This document shows positions 34,071 to 43,607 of a DNA stretch of 64,000 nucleotides, in pieces. Made by a program: the position numbers and the translations under genes. This stretch comes from Diphasiastrum complanatum (lineage: Eukaryota; Streptophyta; Lycopodiopsida; Lycopodiales; Lycopodiaceae): the NCBI GenBank assembly GCA_029204225.1, contig CM055107.1, forward strand, positions 15,434,900 through 15,498,899, read 5' to 3'. Within the stretch, counting starts at the first letter, position 1, and each line of letters opens with the position of its first letter. The notes beneath the pieces were generated by a model. The model had not been told where the DNA came from, made no database searches, and saw nothing but the letters and a program-made list of their open reading frames with translations.

Positions 34071-34752
34071 TGCTAAAAGTTCACAATTCTAGCTTGACTA
34101 GTCTTGGTCATATGACTTGTAAATAGTTAGATGGTCATGATGTGGCTTGTCACACGTGCCAAATATCATAGGATTCCATTCATAAGGATGTTCTCAAGTA
34201 GACCTAAGTGATAGAACCTTTGGAATGAGTCTAAATCATGCTTAGATACAAGAGAGAAAAAGTAGGAGCTATTTTTGGTAATTTTTGCATTGTTGAGAGA
34301 TCTCCAAGATTCCAACCCTAATCTGGTAGGGATGAAAGATCCACCAAAATTATCATTAGGGATAGATTTAGGGCTACTCTTACTTGCCCAAAACCGTGAT
34401 GGATCATGTATATATAGGTGATGATATCTCACCAAAATCAATCAAGTAATTTCATGATTTTTCTCTCATATTGGTGCAATTGCTCTCTATGTTCATAATT
34501 GTTTGAGTCCTTGTGATTCCTAATGATTATAGGATTGAATGTAGATCTGGTGTACAGTACTCAGACTATGGGAGGCCGTACTTTCACACGTGTGAAGGCT
34601 TCTTCAAGGATTGGGGCCATTTAGTGAGGTTCAAGCATAGATTCTTGATGAATATTAATGGTTCAAGTTGTGCTAATCTTATGAGATCATAATCTATTGT
34701 TTCCCTCATCATTTAAAGTGTTTTAGGGTCCTTATTTGTTGTAATTTTAACA
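34071..34752 (+). repeat. 5' LTR of Copia-F
   Basis: 682 bp; its first 433 bp match the 3' copy closely. Contains the palindrome CACACGTGTG at 34585-34594, within TTCACACGTGTGAA. Confidence 0.9.
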
Positions 34753-34818
34753 TGGTATTAGAGCCTAAAGGCTGAAATGAGCTAAATCCTTGGTTTTCAT
34801 TCAATTTGATCACAATTT

Positions 34819-36785
34819 TTGATCGAAATCTTGTGTAGATTGGATCTTAGCGGCACTAGACTTGGCAAAGTTTATAAGTTGGATGCATTTGTGGATACTA
34901 ATGTTGTCATGTTGGCCGATAAGAGCAAGATATCTACCTTCACTTTATGGCACAAAAGACTTGGACATGTCAACTCGGGTTCCATGGAGGCTATGATCAA
35001 GGAGGAGTATGCTTTAGGCCTACCAAGGTCTATTGGGAAGGAAGACAAGGTTTGTGAAGCTTGTGAATTACCCAAGGCACATAAGAAGGTGTTTCCTAAC
35101 TCCATCACAAAGTCATCTCATCATCTTGAACTCATACACTCAGATGTGCATATTGTTGCACCAAATCGAATGGAGGTTCATCCATGTTTTAGCCTTCATT
35201 GATGACTACTCAATATATTGTTGGGTGTTCTTACTTTCCTTCAAATCTCAAGTATTTGATACTTTTGTAAAGTTCAAGTTGTTTGTGAAAAAGCATCATA
35301 ATCATAGCATCAAGATTCTTAGAAGTGACAATGGTGGAGAATTCATCTCCAATGAGTTCAAGGCCTTTTGTGAGGAGGAAGGGATCAAGAAAGAGACTTC
35401 TTGTCCTTACAGTCCTCAACAAAATGGAGTTGCTGAAAGAAGGAACAGAACATTATGTGAATGTTCTAAGGCTTTAAGATTGGATTCTTGTTTGCCCAAA
35501 TCCTTTTGGGGTGAATCTCTTGTATGTGCAAACTACTTGATGAATAGGGTGTCTTGCAAAGCAATTGAAGGCAAAACTCCTTATGAGATGTTGTATGGAA
35601 AGAAACCCAACCTTAATCACTTGAAAGTTTTTGGATGTATATGTTATGTGCAGTGGAAACAAGAACCAAGGAGGATCCATCTTCCACAAGAGGGATCATG
35701 CTTGGATATGCAAGCTCAAGCAAGGGCTACAAAATCTATCTCCCATCCTTGAACAAATTTGTTGTTTCAAGGGATGTATACTTGATGAACATCATATGCA
35801 TATGCTTGAAGAAGGCTCAAGTGCTCCAACAATCAAGAAGAAGATGGTCGAGGAGCAAGATCTTGATTTCGAGGAGGAGCTCATGGAGGAGCAAGCACAA
35901 ACCCACCTATCACACCAAGGAGATCTTCAAGGGAAAAAGTGGAGCCATCAAGGCTCACATATCAAGGCAAAGGGCAGCAAGTTGAGGGTATCTCATCTAC
36001 TTCTTATGCTTTATCTAGTTTTGAAGAACCATCTAATGTTGAAGATGCATTGAACTCCAAAGAATGGTATAAAGCTATGTTGGATGAGTATAATGCCTTG
36101 ATTGAGATTGAAACTTGGTTGCTTGTTGATAGACCTCAAAGGAATGTAATAAGATGCAAGTGGGTCTTCAAGCTTAACTTAAATGCAAATGGGAGTGTTA
36201 ACAAACATAAAGCAAGAATAGTTGCAAAAGGTTATGCTCAAGAGAGAGGAATAGACTATAAAAATGGCTATGAGGATTCTAAGATACATCTCAGGTACAT
36301 TGGATTTTGGGATTCTATATAGAAGAGATGTGATTAACCTTCATGCATTTAGTGATTCAGATTTTGCAGAGGACAAGAGGGATAGGAAATCAACAAGTAC
36401 CTATTCAAGTTTCATAGGAGAAGGTGTGGTTTCATGGCTTTCAAAAAAAGCAAGAAACTATATCTCTATCTTCAACCACTACAAAGGAGGTACTTTGGAT
36501 CAAGATATTATTGGTGGAGCTAAAGATCATGGATTCAGAGGAGGCACCAATCATCTACAATGACAATATATCAGCTCAACACCTTGCATCTAACCCAATC
36601 TTCCATGCAAGTTCTAAGCACATTGAGATATGTCATCACTTTGTGAGAGAAATGGTGCAAGCCAAAGAGATTGCTTTGGAGCATGTTCCAAGCAATGAAT
36701 GTGTAGCTGATCTACTTACTACACCTTTTATGAAGTTCAGATCATCACTTGGAGTGATTAGTAAAGCAATGATTGAACCAAGCTA
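34819..36785 (+). pseudogene. Copia-F integrase, RT start and RNase H remnants
   Basis: 34819-35160: LWHKRLGHVNSGSM, CEACELPKAHKKVF, LIHSDVH. A frame change, then 35180-35650: FIDDYSIYCWVFLL, LRSDNGGEFIS, PQQNGVAERRNRT, PYEMLYGKKPNLNHLKVFGC, so all three catalytic residues of integrase survive but in two frames. After more frame changes 35939-36260 gives the RT start (CKWVFKLNLNANGSVNKHKARIVAKGYAQERGIDYK). It jumps at about 36260 to RNase H (RILRYISGTLDFGILYRR, FSDSDFAEDKRDRKSTS, IYNDNISAQHLASNPIFHA). The YVDD palm is deleted. Confidence 0.85.
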
Positions 36786-36800
36786 GATAGTGAGGAGGAG

Positions 36801-37233
36801 TGTTAAAAATTCACAATTCTAGCTTGACTAGTTTTGGTCATATGACTTGTAAATAGTTAGATGGTCATGATGTGGCTTGTCACACGTGCCATAGTAGCAT
36901 AGGATTCCATTCATAAGGATGTCTCAAGTAGACCTAAGTGATAGAACCTTTGGAATGAGTCTAAATGATGCTTAGATACAAGAGAGAAAAAGTAGGAGCT
37001 ATTTTTGGTAATTTTTGCATTGTTGAGGGATCTCCAAGATTCCAACCCTAACTTGGTAGAGATGAGAGATCCACCAAAATTATCATTAGGGATAGGTTTA
37101 GGGCTACTCATACCTGTCCAAAACCGTGATGGATCATGTATATATAGGTGATGATATCTGACCAAAATCAATCAAGTAATTTCATGATTTTTCTCTCATA
37201 TTGGTGCAATTGCTCTCTATGTTCATAATTGTT
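36801..37233 (+). repeat. 3' LTR of Copia-F, truncated
   Basis: Starts TGTTAAAAATTC right after the gaggaggag tract. Identity to the 5' LTR ends at ataattgtt (37233). The last 250 bp expected are missing. Confidence 0.9.
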
Positions 37234-37710
37234 CGAGAATATATAGAGAGTAGGATCCTGTGCATGATCCCATGCAATCCCCATGCAGGTCAACAATAAA
37301 TAGATCAAAGCTCTTCATGCATTCCTCCTGCCTATATCAGTCACATGTACATGCACTACTCCATACGTCTTAATTAGAGTGTCTAGGTCCTCTCAAGGTC
37401 ATTAGTCACCAACAGGCCTCGATGTGGAATAAAATCTAGGCGAGACCAATAATCTCGAACACTGGAGGGCCGGTCTACCATATTAGGACTATTCCATGTC
37501 CTTAGCTAAATATGGCCGTAACAGCAATTGTCTTTACCTTGACCAAATTTTTTCTAAAAAGAGATAATATGTATGCAAAACTTCAAATATAATTGAATGT
37601 TAAAAAATCTATTAAACCAATATACATCCAATCTGATTACATTTGGGATGGATCTATAGAGTGTGGATGTCTTGGAGAATATCTTTGGATAGATCTATTT
37701 CTAATATAGG

Positions 37711-38684
37711 TGCCTTGGTATAGATCTAGCACCCGATCATTGTGTGAAATATCCAAAAATCTTAAAAAGACTAAGATATTAAAACCTAGAAAACATCGAG
37801 CATAAATCCAAATAAGTGTGATCTTGGATGAATCTATAGACCACATGTGCCTTGGTGCATGCTGTATGTGATTTTGTTGTGTGACGAATCAAAAAGTCAA
37901 AGTTGAAAATTCATAAATAGTTATGCAAATCCCCATCCCAAATCTAAATGCACTTATGATTTGGGAAAAGAGTTCCTAGAGCCTAGCATCAATGATTTGA
38001 AGTATTAAACTAATATGATGTGTTCGAGATTGCCGCACCCAACACTTCCTATACACCTAGTGATAATTCCTATCTTGGTAAATGATGAGAATACATTGGC
38101 TCATAATATAGGGCTACCAAACATAAAGTTATATAAGTCTAATGGTCAAGGTGACTCTGATTGATTTCCTTAGATGTGTGTAGAAGCTTATGAAAGTTAT
38201 GGGCTTGATGAGGACCAATCCATGAAGAAATACATCAACTTATATCTCGCTGATGCTGCTAGATATTCATTTCAACCTCAAATCTCTAGAAAACTAAGAC
38301 TTATGAAAAATAAATTTATGGAAGATCCCTTTTTACGACTCTGATGAGTGTGTATTAAGAGCTATGAATCTATTAGAGACGACTTGGATTAGTGTGTATT
38401 TAGAGCTGTGAGTCTGTTAGAGACTAGATAAAAAGCTAAAAGCTAGTCCCTTGCTAGTCTTCCAAACATTAACATATCTTTTAGTTCATGGTTAGATTAC
38501 CCAATAACATACAACATCACATAAAATCTATAAGCAAATACGTGACCTTTTATGAAGCCTGTGATGACACAATATGAGAGACAATCAAAAGCTCAAGATG
38601 TAATTCCAATGAAGAGTATGCCTCGACATCCTCCAGTTCTCATCCCAAGTTAATGCCTTTACCAAAGCTCTAGAGTAGTTGCAA
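37711..38684. other. Gap with weak coding-like signal
   Basis: 37711-37950 may continue the element Y LTR; it repeats phrases such as GGATGAATCTATAGA and GTGCCTTGG found just to its left. 38175-38330 on the plus strand reads as plausible protein (EAYESYGLDEDQSMKKYINLYLADAARYSFQ) and could be a decayed gag-like fragment, but I cannot assign it. Two near-copies of GATGAGTGTGTATT/GATTAGTGTGTATT lie at 38342 and 38386. Confidence 0.4.
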
Positions 38685-40370
38685 ATCCATCAAACTGAGA
38701 CTTCCAAAGTTCAAATGACCAAGCATTTTATGCCACAGTTCAATTTATCATGGAATGGACAAGATAAGTCCATGTTGCCCCTTAATAGTAGCATTCAGCC
38801 TATAAAATTTGGTCTTGGACTCTCTTTTATCATCCGCAATGACTTTGAACTTTGCGTTCATATCATTTACAAAGCAACGATCATGTGCAAACTCTACTTT
38901 CAACTTTTTATCAATAATGACTCCAATTGAAAGTAAATTTATCTTGTAACCTAGTACGTAAAGTACCTCCTTGATCATTTTGTTTTGTCATTAGGCAGTT
39001 ATGATGGAAACAATGCCTATCCCCTTGATCTTGTACACATCATCGTTTTCCTGTGAAACAGATGTTTCAAACTATTGAGCCAATCTTTCTTACCTGTTAT
39101 ATGTATGGTGGCTCTCGAGTCAATGTACCAAGCTTGATCTTCCTAGTTTGATGACAATGCTGATATGAAGATGCTAGAGTCTTCGACTTCACCTTCGTCG
39201 ACAAGGTTACCTACTTGCTTTGGTTTTCCCTTGCTCGACTCCACCAAGAATTTTCGGCATTCACTCTTCTAATGGCCTTTTTTGACACAATAAAAGTACT
39301 TGTCTTTCTTCTTGGTCTTGCTAGATGACCCTTCTTCCTCCTGACCCTTGTCATATTGTTGATTAGTCTTTTTCTTGCCCTTGCCCTTGCTCTTGCCTTG
39401 TTTTTGGTGTGCTGCAAGTGCCTGATTATTAGTGTTTCGACGACGATCACCATTTTTTGTCATTGCTCCTCCTGCATCAAGGTCTCTGTGAGCTCATCAA
39501 AGGTTGGTAATCTTTCTCTTGATGTTATCCTTCTCATGAACATTTGATAGATATCTGCAATGCCGCATAATGTGGTGTGCACCAACTCGACATCACGTAT
39601 GCGCTCACGTATAGAATGCAGTTCGTCCCTTATTGCCTTGATTTTGGTCATATAAGATTGAATGTGCTCCCCTTGCTCCATATTGGCACTGTTCAATTTT
39701 GACTTCAAAAGCATAATTCTTGACAAGTTTGAAGTCTCGAATTGCTCTTTTAGTACATCCCAGGCTTGTCTTGGTGTCACAACATCACTATGTGGATAAT
39801 GATGTGGTCATTCACTGATAGATTGATGAAGATCAACGCCCTTCTCATCTTCCTGTCGAACACTTTGATGTCCTCTTCATTTGGTGGTCTTGGATCATTG
39901 CTTGTGACGACTTCCCACAATTCTTTCTCTATCAAAATGTTTTTCATTTTAAACTTCCACACATTGGAAATCCCATCCAATTTATTATTTTTGCTCAAAA
40001 CGGACTCTCCCATGTTTGCCATATCCAAAACATCTAAAACTCCACTTGTAGGCTAAAAAAAAGTATGCCGAAGCCAATGGCAATGTCAAAATTCAAAAAT
40101 AATGACCTACACTTTTTAGCTTACCAGGCCACCCACCACTCTATTTCCAAATCGGAAGATGGTTTCCGTTTCCAAAATGCCTATAGGCACACAATCCTAC
40201 CTCCATGCTTCCAAAGGTGGTGAAATCACTTTTGGCGTCTACTAAGCGCTTTCTCTACGGTTAACACTTTGTTTTGCGGTACTATACTTGCAGGTACAGC
40301 CCTGGTGCCTTTCGTTTGGAGTCCGTAGCCTTTCATTTGGTCCAAAACAATTAAAGGAGATGGAAATAAG
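38685..40370 (-). mobile_element. Copia-G, 5' fragment of the Copia-C family
   Basis: Reading leftwards from 40370: leader matching that of Copia-H, gag (40028-39460), zinc-knuckle region (39453-39211), protease approach, and the pre-integrase segment (38978-38748). Homology to Copia-C/D stops at about 38685. No LTR is attached. It lies at the outer side of inverted-duplication arm 1, and a matching gag piece lies in mirror position at 55448-55556. Confidence 0.8.
38748..40028 (-). pseudogene. Copia-G gag to pre-integrase
   Basis: Gag starts at 40028 (MDMANMGESVLSKNNKLDGIS) and is interrupted near 39777. 39780-39460 continues PRQAWDVLKEQFETSNLSRIMLLKSKLNSANMEQGEHIQSYMTKIKAIRDEL, VELVHTTLCGIADIYQMF and RERLPTFDELTETLM. 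39463-39211 has the basic linker and a knuckle reading FYCVKKGH, so at least one zinc Cys is lost. The protease Asp region around 39120 is out of frame. 38978-38748 holds EVLYVLGYKINLLSIGVIIDKKLKVEFAHDRCFV. Confidence 0.8.
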
Positions 40371-40727
40371 GGCCCTTTTAGAAAGTTATTAATTACATTT
40401 TTGACCTAGTCGGAAATGGTGAGGCATAACTAATAAACTCCTACACTATAGTACCAAATATCCATGTTTAAGACTATTTCAAATTCCTCATACACGATGT
40501 GACATAACATTATTCAAAGGTTTATTATTTATGATGAGACTTTTGCCACACCCCACACATATTGTTATAAAAAGATGATGATATGAATGGACATATGACA
40601 CATTTGGCAAAAGGACATTTGAAACTTGAGTTCACTCAAGATCATGTTCTTATAAGAGTAATTATAAAATAATTGAGAAGAAGGATATTAGGTTTATGTG
40701 GATACATCTTGAATTCAAATAGGCAGA

Positions 40728-41285
40728 GTGCTTACTCAAAAGGATGACATGAAAAAGAATTGCTTTATGTATTTTGTAGGTAGACATTTATTGAGATATG
40801 AAAAAATATGCTATGCTATGGAAAGGGAAGCAAAGGTTTATTCAATAAAGAGATTTCCATATTATTTTCTTGAGTATCCATTCATTTTCTATGTTGATCA
40901 TTATTCTTTAAAGTACTTGCTAACCAATCCAAGTTTTCCAAGAAGGATTGCAAGATGAGTACTTCTATTGCAAGTATTTACATTCTAGTCCAAAATTGGT
41001 AGAGAGAAGCATGACTCTAATGCTAACTATCTTTTCTTGTTTGAAAGGAACCATGCTTTCAAAAGCCTTGGAGGATGCATTTCTTAATGAGGAGATAATA
41101 ATTACTAATCTTCAGGATCAGTTTATTCTGGCACCGTCTAATAACAACTACGTCAACGGTATCATGAAAATTCGACCAAGGAGCAAAAATTTTGTATTTC
41201 AAAACAAAGTTGTACATTATAATATCGTTGGAGGTGCTCTTTATAAGATGGGTCAATTACAATCACTATCTATATTGTTCCCATG
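40728..41285 (+). pseudogene. Ty3/gypsy RNase H remnant (arm 1)
   Basis: The translation of 40728-40955 (VGRHLLRYEKICYAMEREAKVYSIKRFPYYFLEYPFIFYVDHYSLKYLLTNPSFPRRIAR) follows the gypsy RNase H pattern: ERR/YEK-T/AMEREA, a FYVDH strand with catalytic Asp, SLKYLL, and GRIAR-like end. 41053-41285 (FLNEEIIITNLQDQFILAPSN, GALYKMGQ) fits the linker to the integrase zinc region. No RT or integrase core is next to it. The same fragment occurs in arm 2, so it was present before the duplication. Confidence 0.7.
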
Positions 41286-41460
41286 ATAGAAGGTTTCAGT
41301 CTTCTTGAGGGTTGAGTCCTATATGTTAATCCTTGGTTGGGTGTACAGACCGTGTGCACTATAATTTTGGTGGAAAGTTTGAGTCTTGGGCAAGCATAGG
41401 TAAATTATGCTATGCTACTATTTGACGTGTATCCAAAATACAATATAAAGTGGGGCATCT

Positions 41461-41492
41461 GGCCGTGATCTCACTTGGCCGTGATCTCAATC
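41461..41492 (+). repeat. 16-bp tandem duplication upstream of germin-like gene 1
   Basis: GGCCGTGATCTCACTT followed by GGCCGTGATCTCAATC. Arm 2 has only one copy (53966-53981), so this is an arm-specific change about 400 bp upstream of the putative TATA box. Confidence 0.9.
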
Positions 41493-41864
41493 AAGCCTTG
41501 GAGACGTAAGCACACAGGCTTCATCAGAAGATTGCATGCACAGCATCTGACACACAATGTTTAAAGGAGACAGTTTCAAGTTTCCTGTTCCTGATTTTGA
41601 CGAGTCAGTCGGTGTAGTTACTAGCTGGTACTCAACTACATAGATAAAAATCTGTAGGGGACGAGAATTGACTTGCTTTCCTTCTGGAAGAAGCTTTTGG
41701 AAAATCCCAATTGTGAATGTAATCGTAATAGTCCGCAAATACTGTGTCACTCCAGTCCTCCAACAACTACCCTTGACAAGACAATATGCATGCATCTAGT
41801 TGCAATAGTCAGTTAATTACCGCGTCAATCCACTCCTCAAACAGAGCTGGCTTTCCTTCTTGCC

Positions 41865-41873
41865 TATAATTAT
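41865..41873 (+). promoter_or_regulatory. Putative TATA box of germin-like gene 1
   Basis: tataattat lies about 120 bp upstream of the ATG in a pyrimidine-rich setting. Arm 2 reads tatatttat at the same place, the only difference I saw between the two proximal promoters. A start site about 30 bp downstream would give a 5' leader of roughly 90 bases. This is inferred from position and composition only. Confidence 0.5.
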
Positions 41874-41985
41874 CGCCCTCTTTTGCCTCTACTTACTCAT
41901 CTGCCCTTTTCCGCTCCGCAGAACCCAATCTTGTTTGCTCCCTTTTGCTACTTTGTTCATCTGTTTCCTAAAAGCTTGTTCTCAA

Positions 41986-42648
41986 ATGGCTGAATTTGTA
42001 TATTTTGTAGGACTATGCTTTCTCAGTCTGCTTGTTGCAGTTCCTTGGGGAGCGATTGCTGCCGACGAAGACCCACTTCAAGATATCTGTGTTGCTGATC
42101 CTAATGCCCAAGTCAAAGTTAATGGGTTCACATGTAAGGCAATGGCTAATGCTTCTGATTTTGTTTCCCCTATCCTGAGACAGGCGGGGAACACCAACAA
42201 CAAACTGGGCTCTAATGTTACTGCTGCAGGAGCTGCCAACTTTCCAGGACTTAACACTCAAGGACTCTCATTTGCACGCATAGATTATGCACCAGGTGGA
42301 GTTGTTCCTCCTCACAATCATCCACGGGCATCAGAGGTTTTATTCGTGGTGACTGGAACTCTCCGTGTTGGCTTTGTCACCAGCGACGCAAACTCCACCC
42401 TCTTCACAAACACTTTGTACCCAGGAGACCTCACCGTGTTTCCCAGGGGTCTGGTTCACTTCATAATCAACGTGGGAAACAGTCAAGCATTTTCTCTGTC
42501 AGCTTTGGACAGCCAGAATCCAGGGGCCAGTCTACTCCCTAGTGTCTTGTTTGCATCCAATCCAACGATTGGCGATGATGTGCTGGAGAAAGCGTTCAAT
42601 ATTCCACAAACGGAAATAGACATGATAAAAGCAGCCCTCAAGAATTAA
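41986..42648 (+). CDS. Germin-like protein, copy 1
   Basis: 220 residues, intronless, predicted secreted. The start at 41986 (MAEFVYFVGL) gives a signal peptide of about 24 residues ending near AIA-ADEDPLQD, typical for germins; an upstream in-frame extension begins at TTG and is not needed. Two conserved Cys (DICV, FTCK) form the usual disulfide. Germin box 1 reads PPHNHPRASEVLFVVTG with the two His and Glu of the metal site; box 2 reads FPRGLVHFIINVG with the fourth ligand His. N-glycosylation motifs include NAS, NVT and NST. Family members are hexameric apoplastic Mn proteins, some with superoxide dismutase activity; activity here is not shown. The protein is identical to copy 2. Confidence 0.95.
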   Translation: MAEFVYFVGLCFLSLLVAVPWGAIAADEDPLQDICVADPNAQVKVNGFTCKAMANASDFVSPILRQAGNTNNKLGSNVTAAGAANFPGLNTQGLSFARIDYAPGGVVPPHNHPRASEVLFVVTGTLRVGFVTSDANSTLFTNTLYPGDLTVFPRGLVHFIINVGNSQAFSLSALDSQNPGASLLPSVLFASNPTIGDDVLEKAFNIPQTEIDMIKAALKN

Positions 42649-42952
42649 CAACTGTTTCCCTGAGTTTTTATGCTTTTTCTTCGGGCTTACAATCCATCAT
42701 GCATCATATATACATAACTTTTAGCAATAACATTATCTAAATAAGACGCACCGATTCTCCTTTTGGCGCTATCATAGATTTGTCAAGAGCTCATTTGCCA
42801 TAGTGTTCAAGTCATGAAGTGAATTTTATAGCACTCAATTTCACTCTTGATTCTCTTCGAGTATACTTACATGCTATCTTTTCTAATTGACTAGGAAAGT
42901 AAATGAAGTGAATTTGTCCTGGATAGCACAACTCACGACATAACCTATATTA

Positions 42953-43593
42953 GCAATAGATCCATCCAAGGATATTCTCCAAGACATCCACACTCTATAG
43001 AAACGTCCCAAATGTAATCAGATTGGATGTATATTGGTTTAATAGCTTTTTTAACATTCAATTATTTTTGAAGTCTTGCATACATATTATCTCTTTTTAA
43101 ATTTTTTGGTCAAGGTAAAGACAATCGCTGTTACGGCCATATTCAGCTAAGGACATGGAGTAGTCCTAATATGGTAGAGCGGCCCTCCAGTGTTCGAGAT
43201 TATTGGTCTCGTCTAGATTTTATTCCACATCGAGGCTTGTTTGTGACTAATGACCTTGAGAGGACCCAGACACTCTAATTGAGACGTATGGAGTAGTGCA
43301 TGTACGTGTGATTGATATAGGCAGGAGGAATGCATGAAGAGCTTTGATCTATTTATAGTTGACCTGCATGGGGATTGCATGGGTTCATGCACAAGATCCT
43401 AATCTCTATATATTGAGGTAGAGATTATCCCGTCGACGAGCTCTTCTCCTGTTGCTATCCATGGCATGGCTTGGGGGCTAGATCCAGGAGGGTACTCCAG
43501 GAGGGATCTAGGATTGGTTGGGTGGTTTTGCTCCACAGTCTCTCTTGTGGTTTCCCATTCTCATCTTAGGGGTTTTCCCTAGTGGTCTTTACA
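42953..43593 (+). repeat. LTR of element Y (plus copy)
   Basis: Matches 37240-37710 on the opposite strand. Ends CTTTACA one base before the PBS. A TATA-like CTATATATTGAG lies at 43412. Its 5' end coincides with the inner edge of inverted-duplication arm 1, so it is probably truncated. Confidence 0.7.
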
Positions 43594-43594
43594 T

Positions 43595-43607
43595 TGGTAT
43601 CAGAGCC
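43595..43607 (+). other. Primer binding site of element Y
   Basis: TGGTATCAGAGCC, the initiator tRNA-Met type site, one base after the LTR end. Confidence 0.8.

Larger units (their letters stand above)
34071..37233 (+). mobile_element. Copia-F, deleted copia element, plus strand
   Basis: 5' LTR 34071-34752 (682 bp, starts TGCTAAAAG, ends TTTTAACA), PBS TGGTATTAGAGCC at 34753-34765, coding remnants 34819-36785, polypurine tract gaggaggag (36792-36800), and a 3' LTR 36801-37233 truncated after 433 bp where element Y resumes. Gag, protease and most of RT are deleted. It sits in the minus-strand element Y between the LTR and leader blocks, with loss of Y sequence at the junction, so no target duplication remains. 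Confidence 0.9.
28763..37710 (-). mobile_element. Element Y, minus-strand copy, interrupted by several insertions
   Basis: Four separated blocks match the plus-strand Y at 42953-44610 in reverse order: about 37710-37240 (LTR), 34070-33869 (leader just after the primer site), 30333-30304 and 29476-28763 (rest of leader). The gaps hold Copia-F, Copia-E and an unclassified 0.8 kb segment. About 230 bp around the LTR end and primer site are missing. No coding domain of Y is present here. Confidence 0.75.
39550..42952 (+). repeat. Inverted duplication, arm 1
   Basis: Matches 52424-55556 in reverse orientation. From the centre outwards: 3' flank of the germin-like gene, the gene, its promoter, a gypsy RNase H remnant (40728-41285), and copia gag. 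Inner identity ends at cacgacataa (42952), directly before element Y. The outer part is interrupted in arm 2 by a deletion of about 860 bp (equivalent of 39630-40480). Positions in the two arms sum to 95458 through the gene, with no indel from 41477 to about 42745. Confidence 0.9.

Noticed and set aside
34166-37171. Two similar 86-91 residue minus frames (34441-34166 and 37171-36911)
   Set aside because: They are antisense frames of the two Copia-F LTRs; similarity is due to LTR identity.
41487-41795. 102-residue antisense frame upstream of the germin-like gene, identical in both arms
   Set aside because: Identity follows from the arms being nearly identical DNA; composition and position fit a chance frame in the promoter.
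41860-41985. In-frame N-terminal extension of germin-like gene 1 (and the equivalent 53598-53473)
   Set aside because: It begins at TTG, lies at or upstream of the probable transcription start, and germins start at the MAEF-type signal peptide.
42013-42261. 82-residue frame antisense to the germin-like gene
   Set aside because: Shadow of the coding strand; conserved only because the gene is duplicated.
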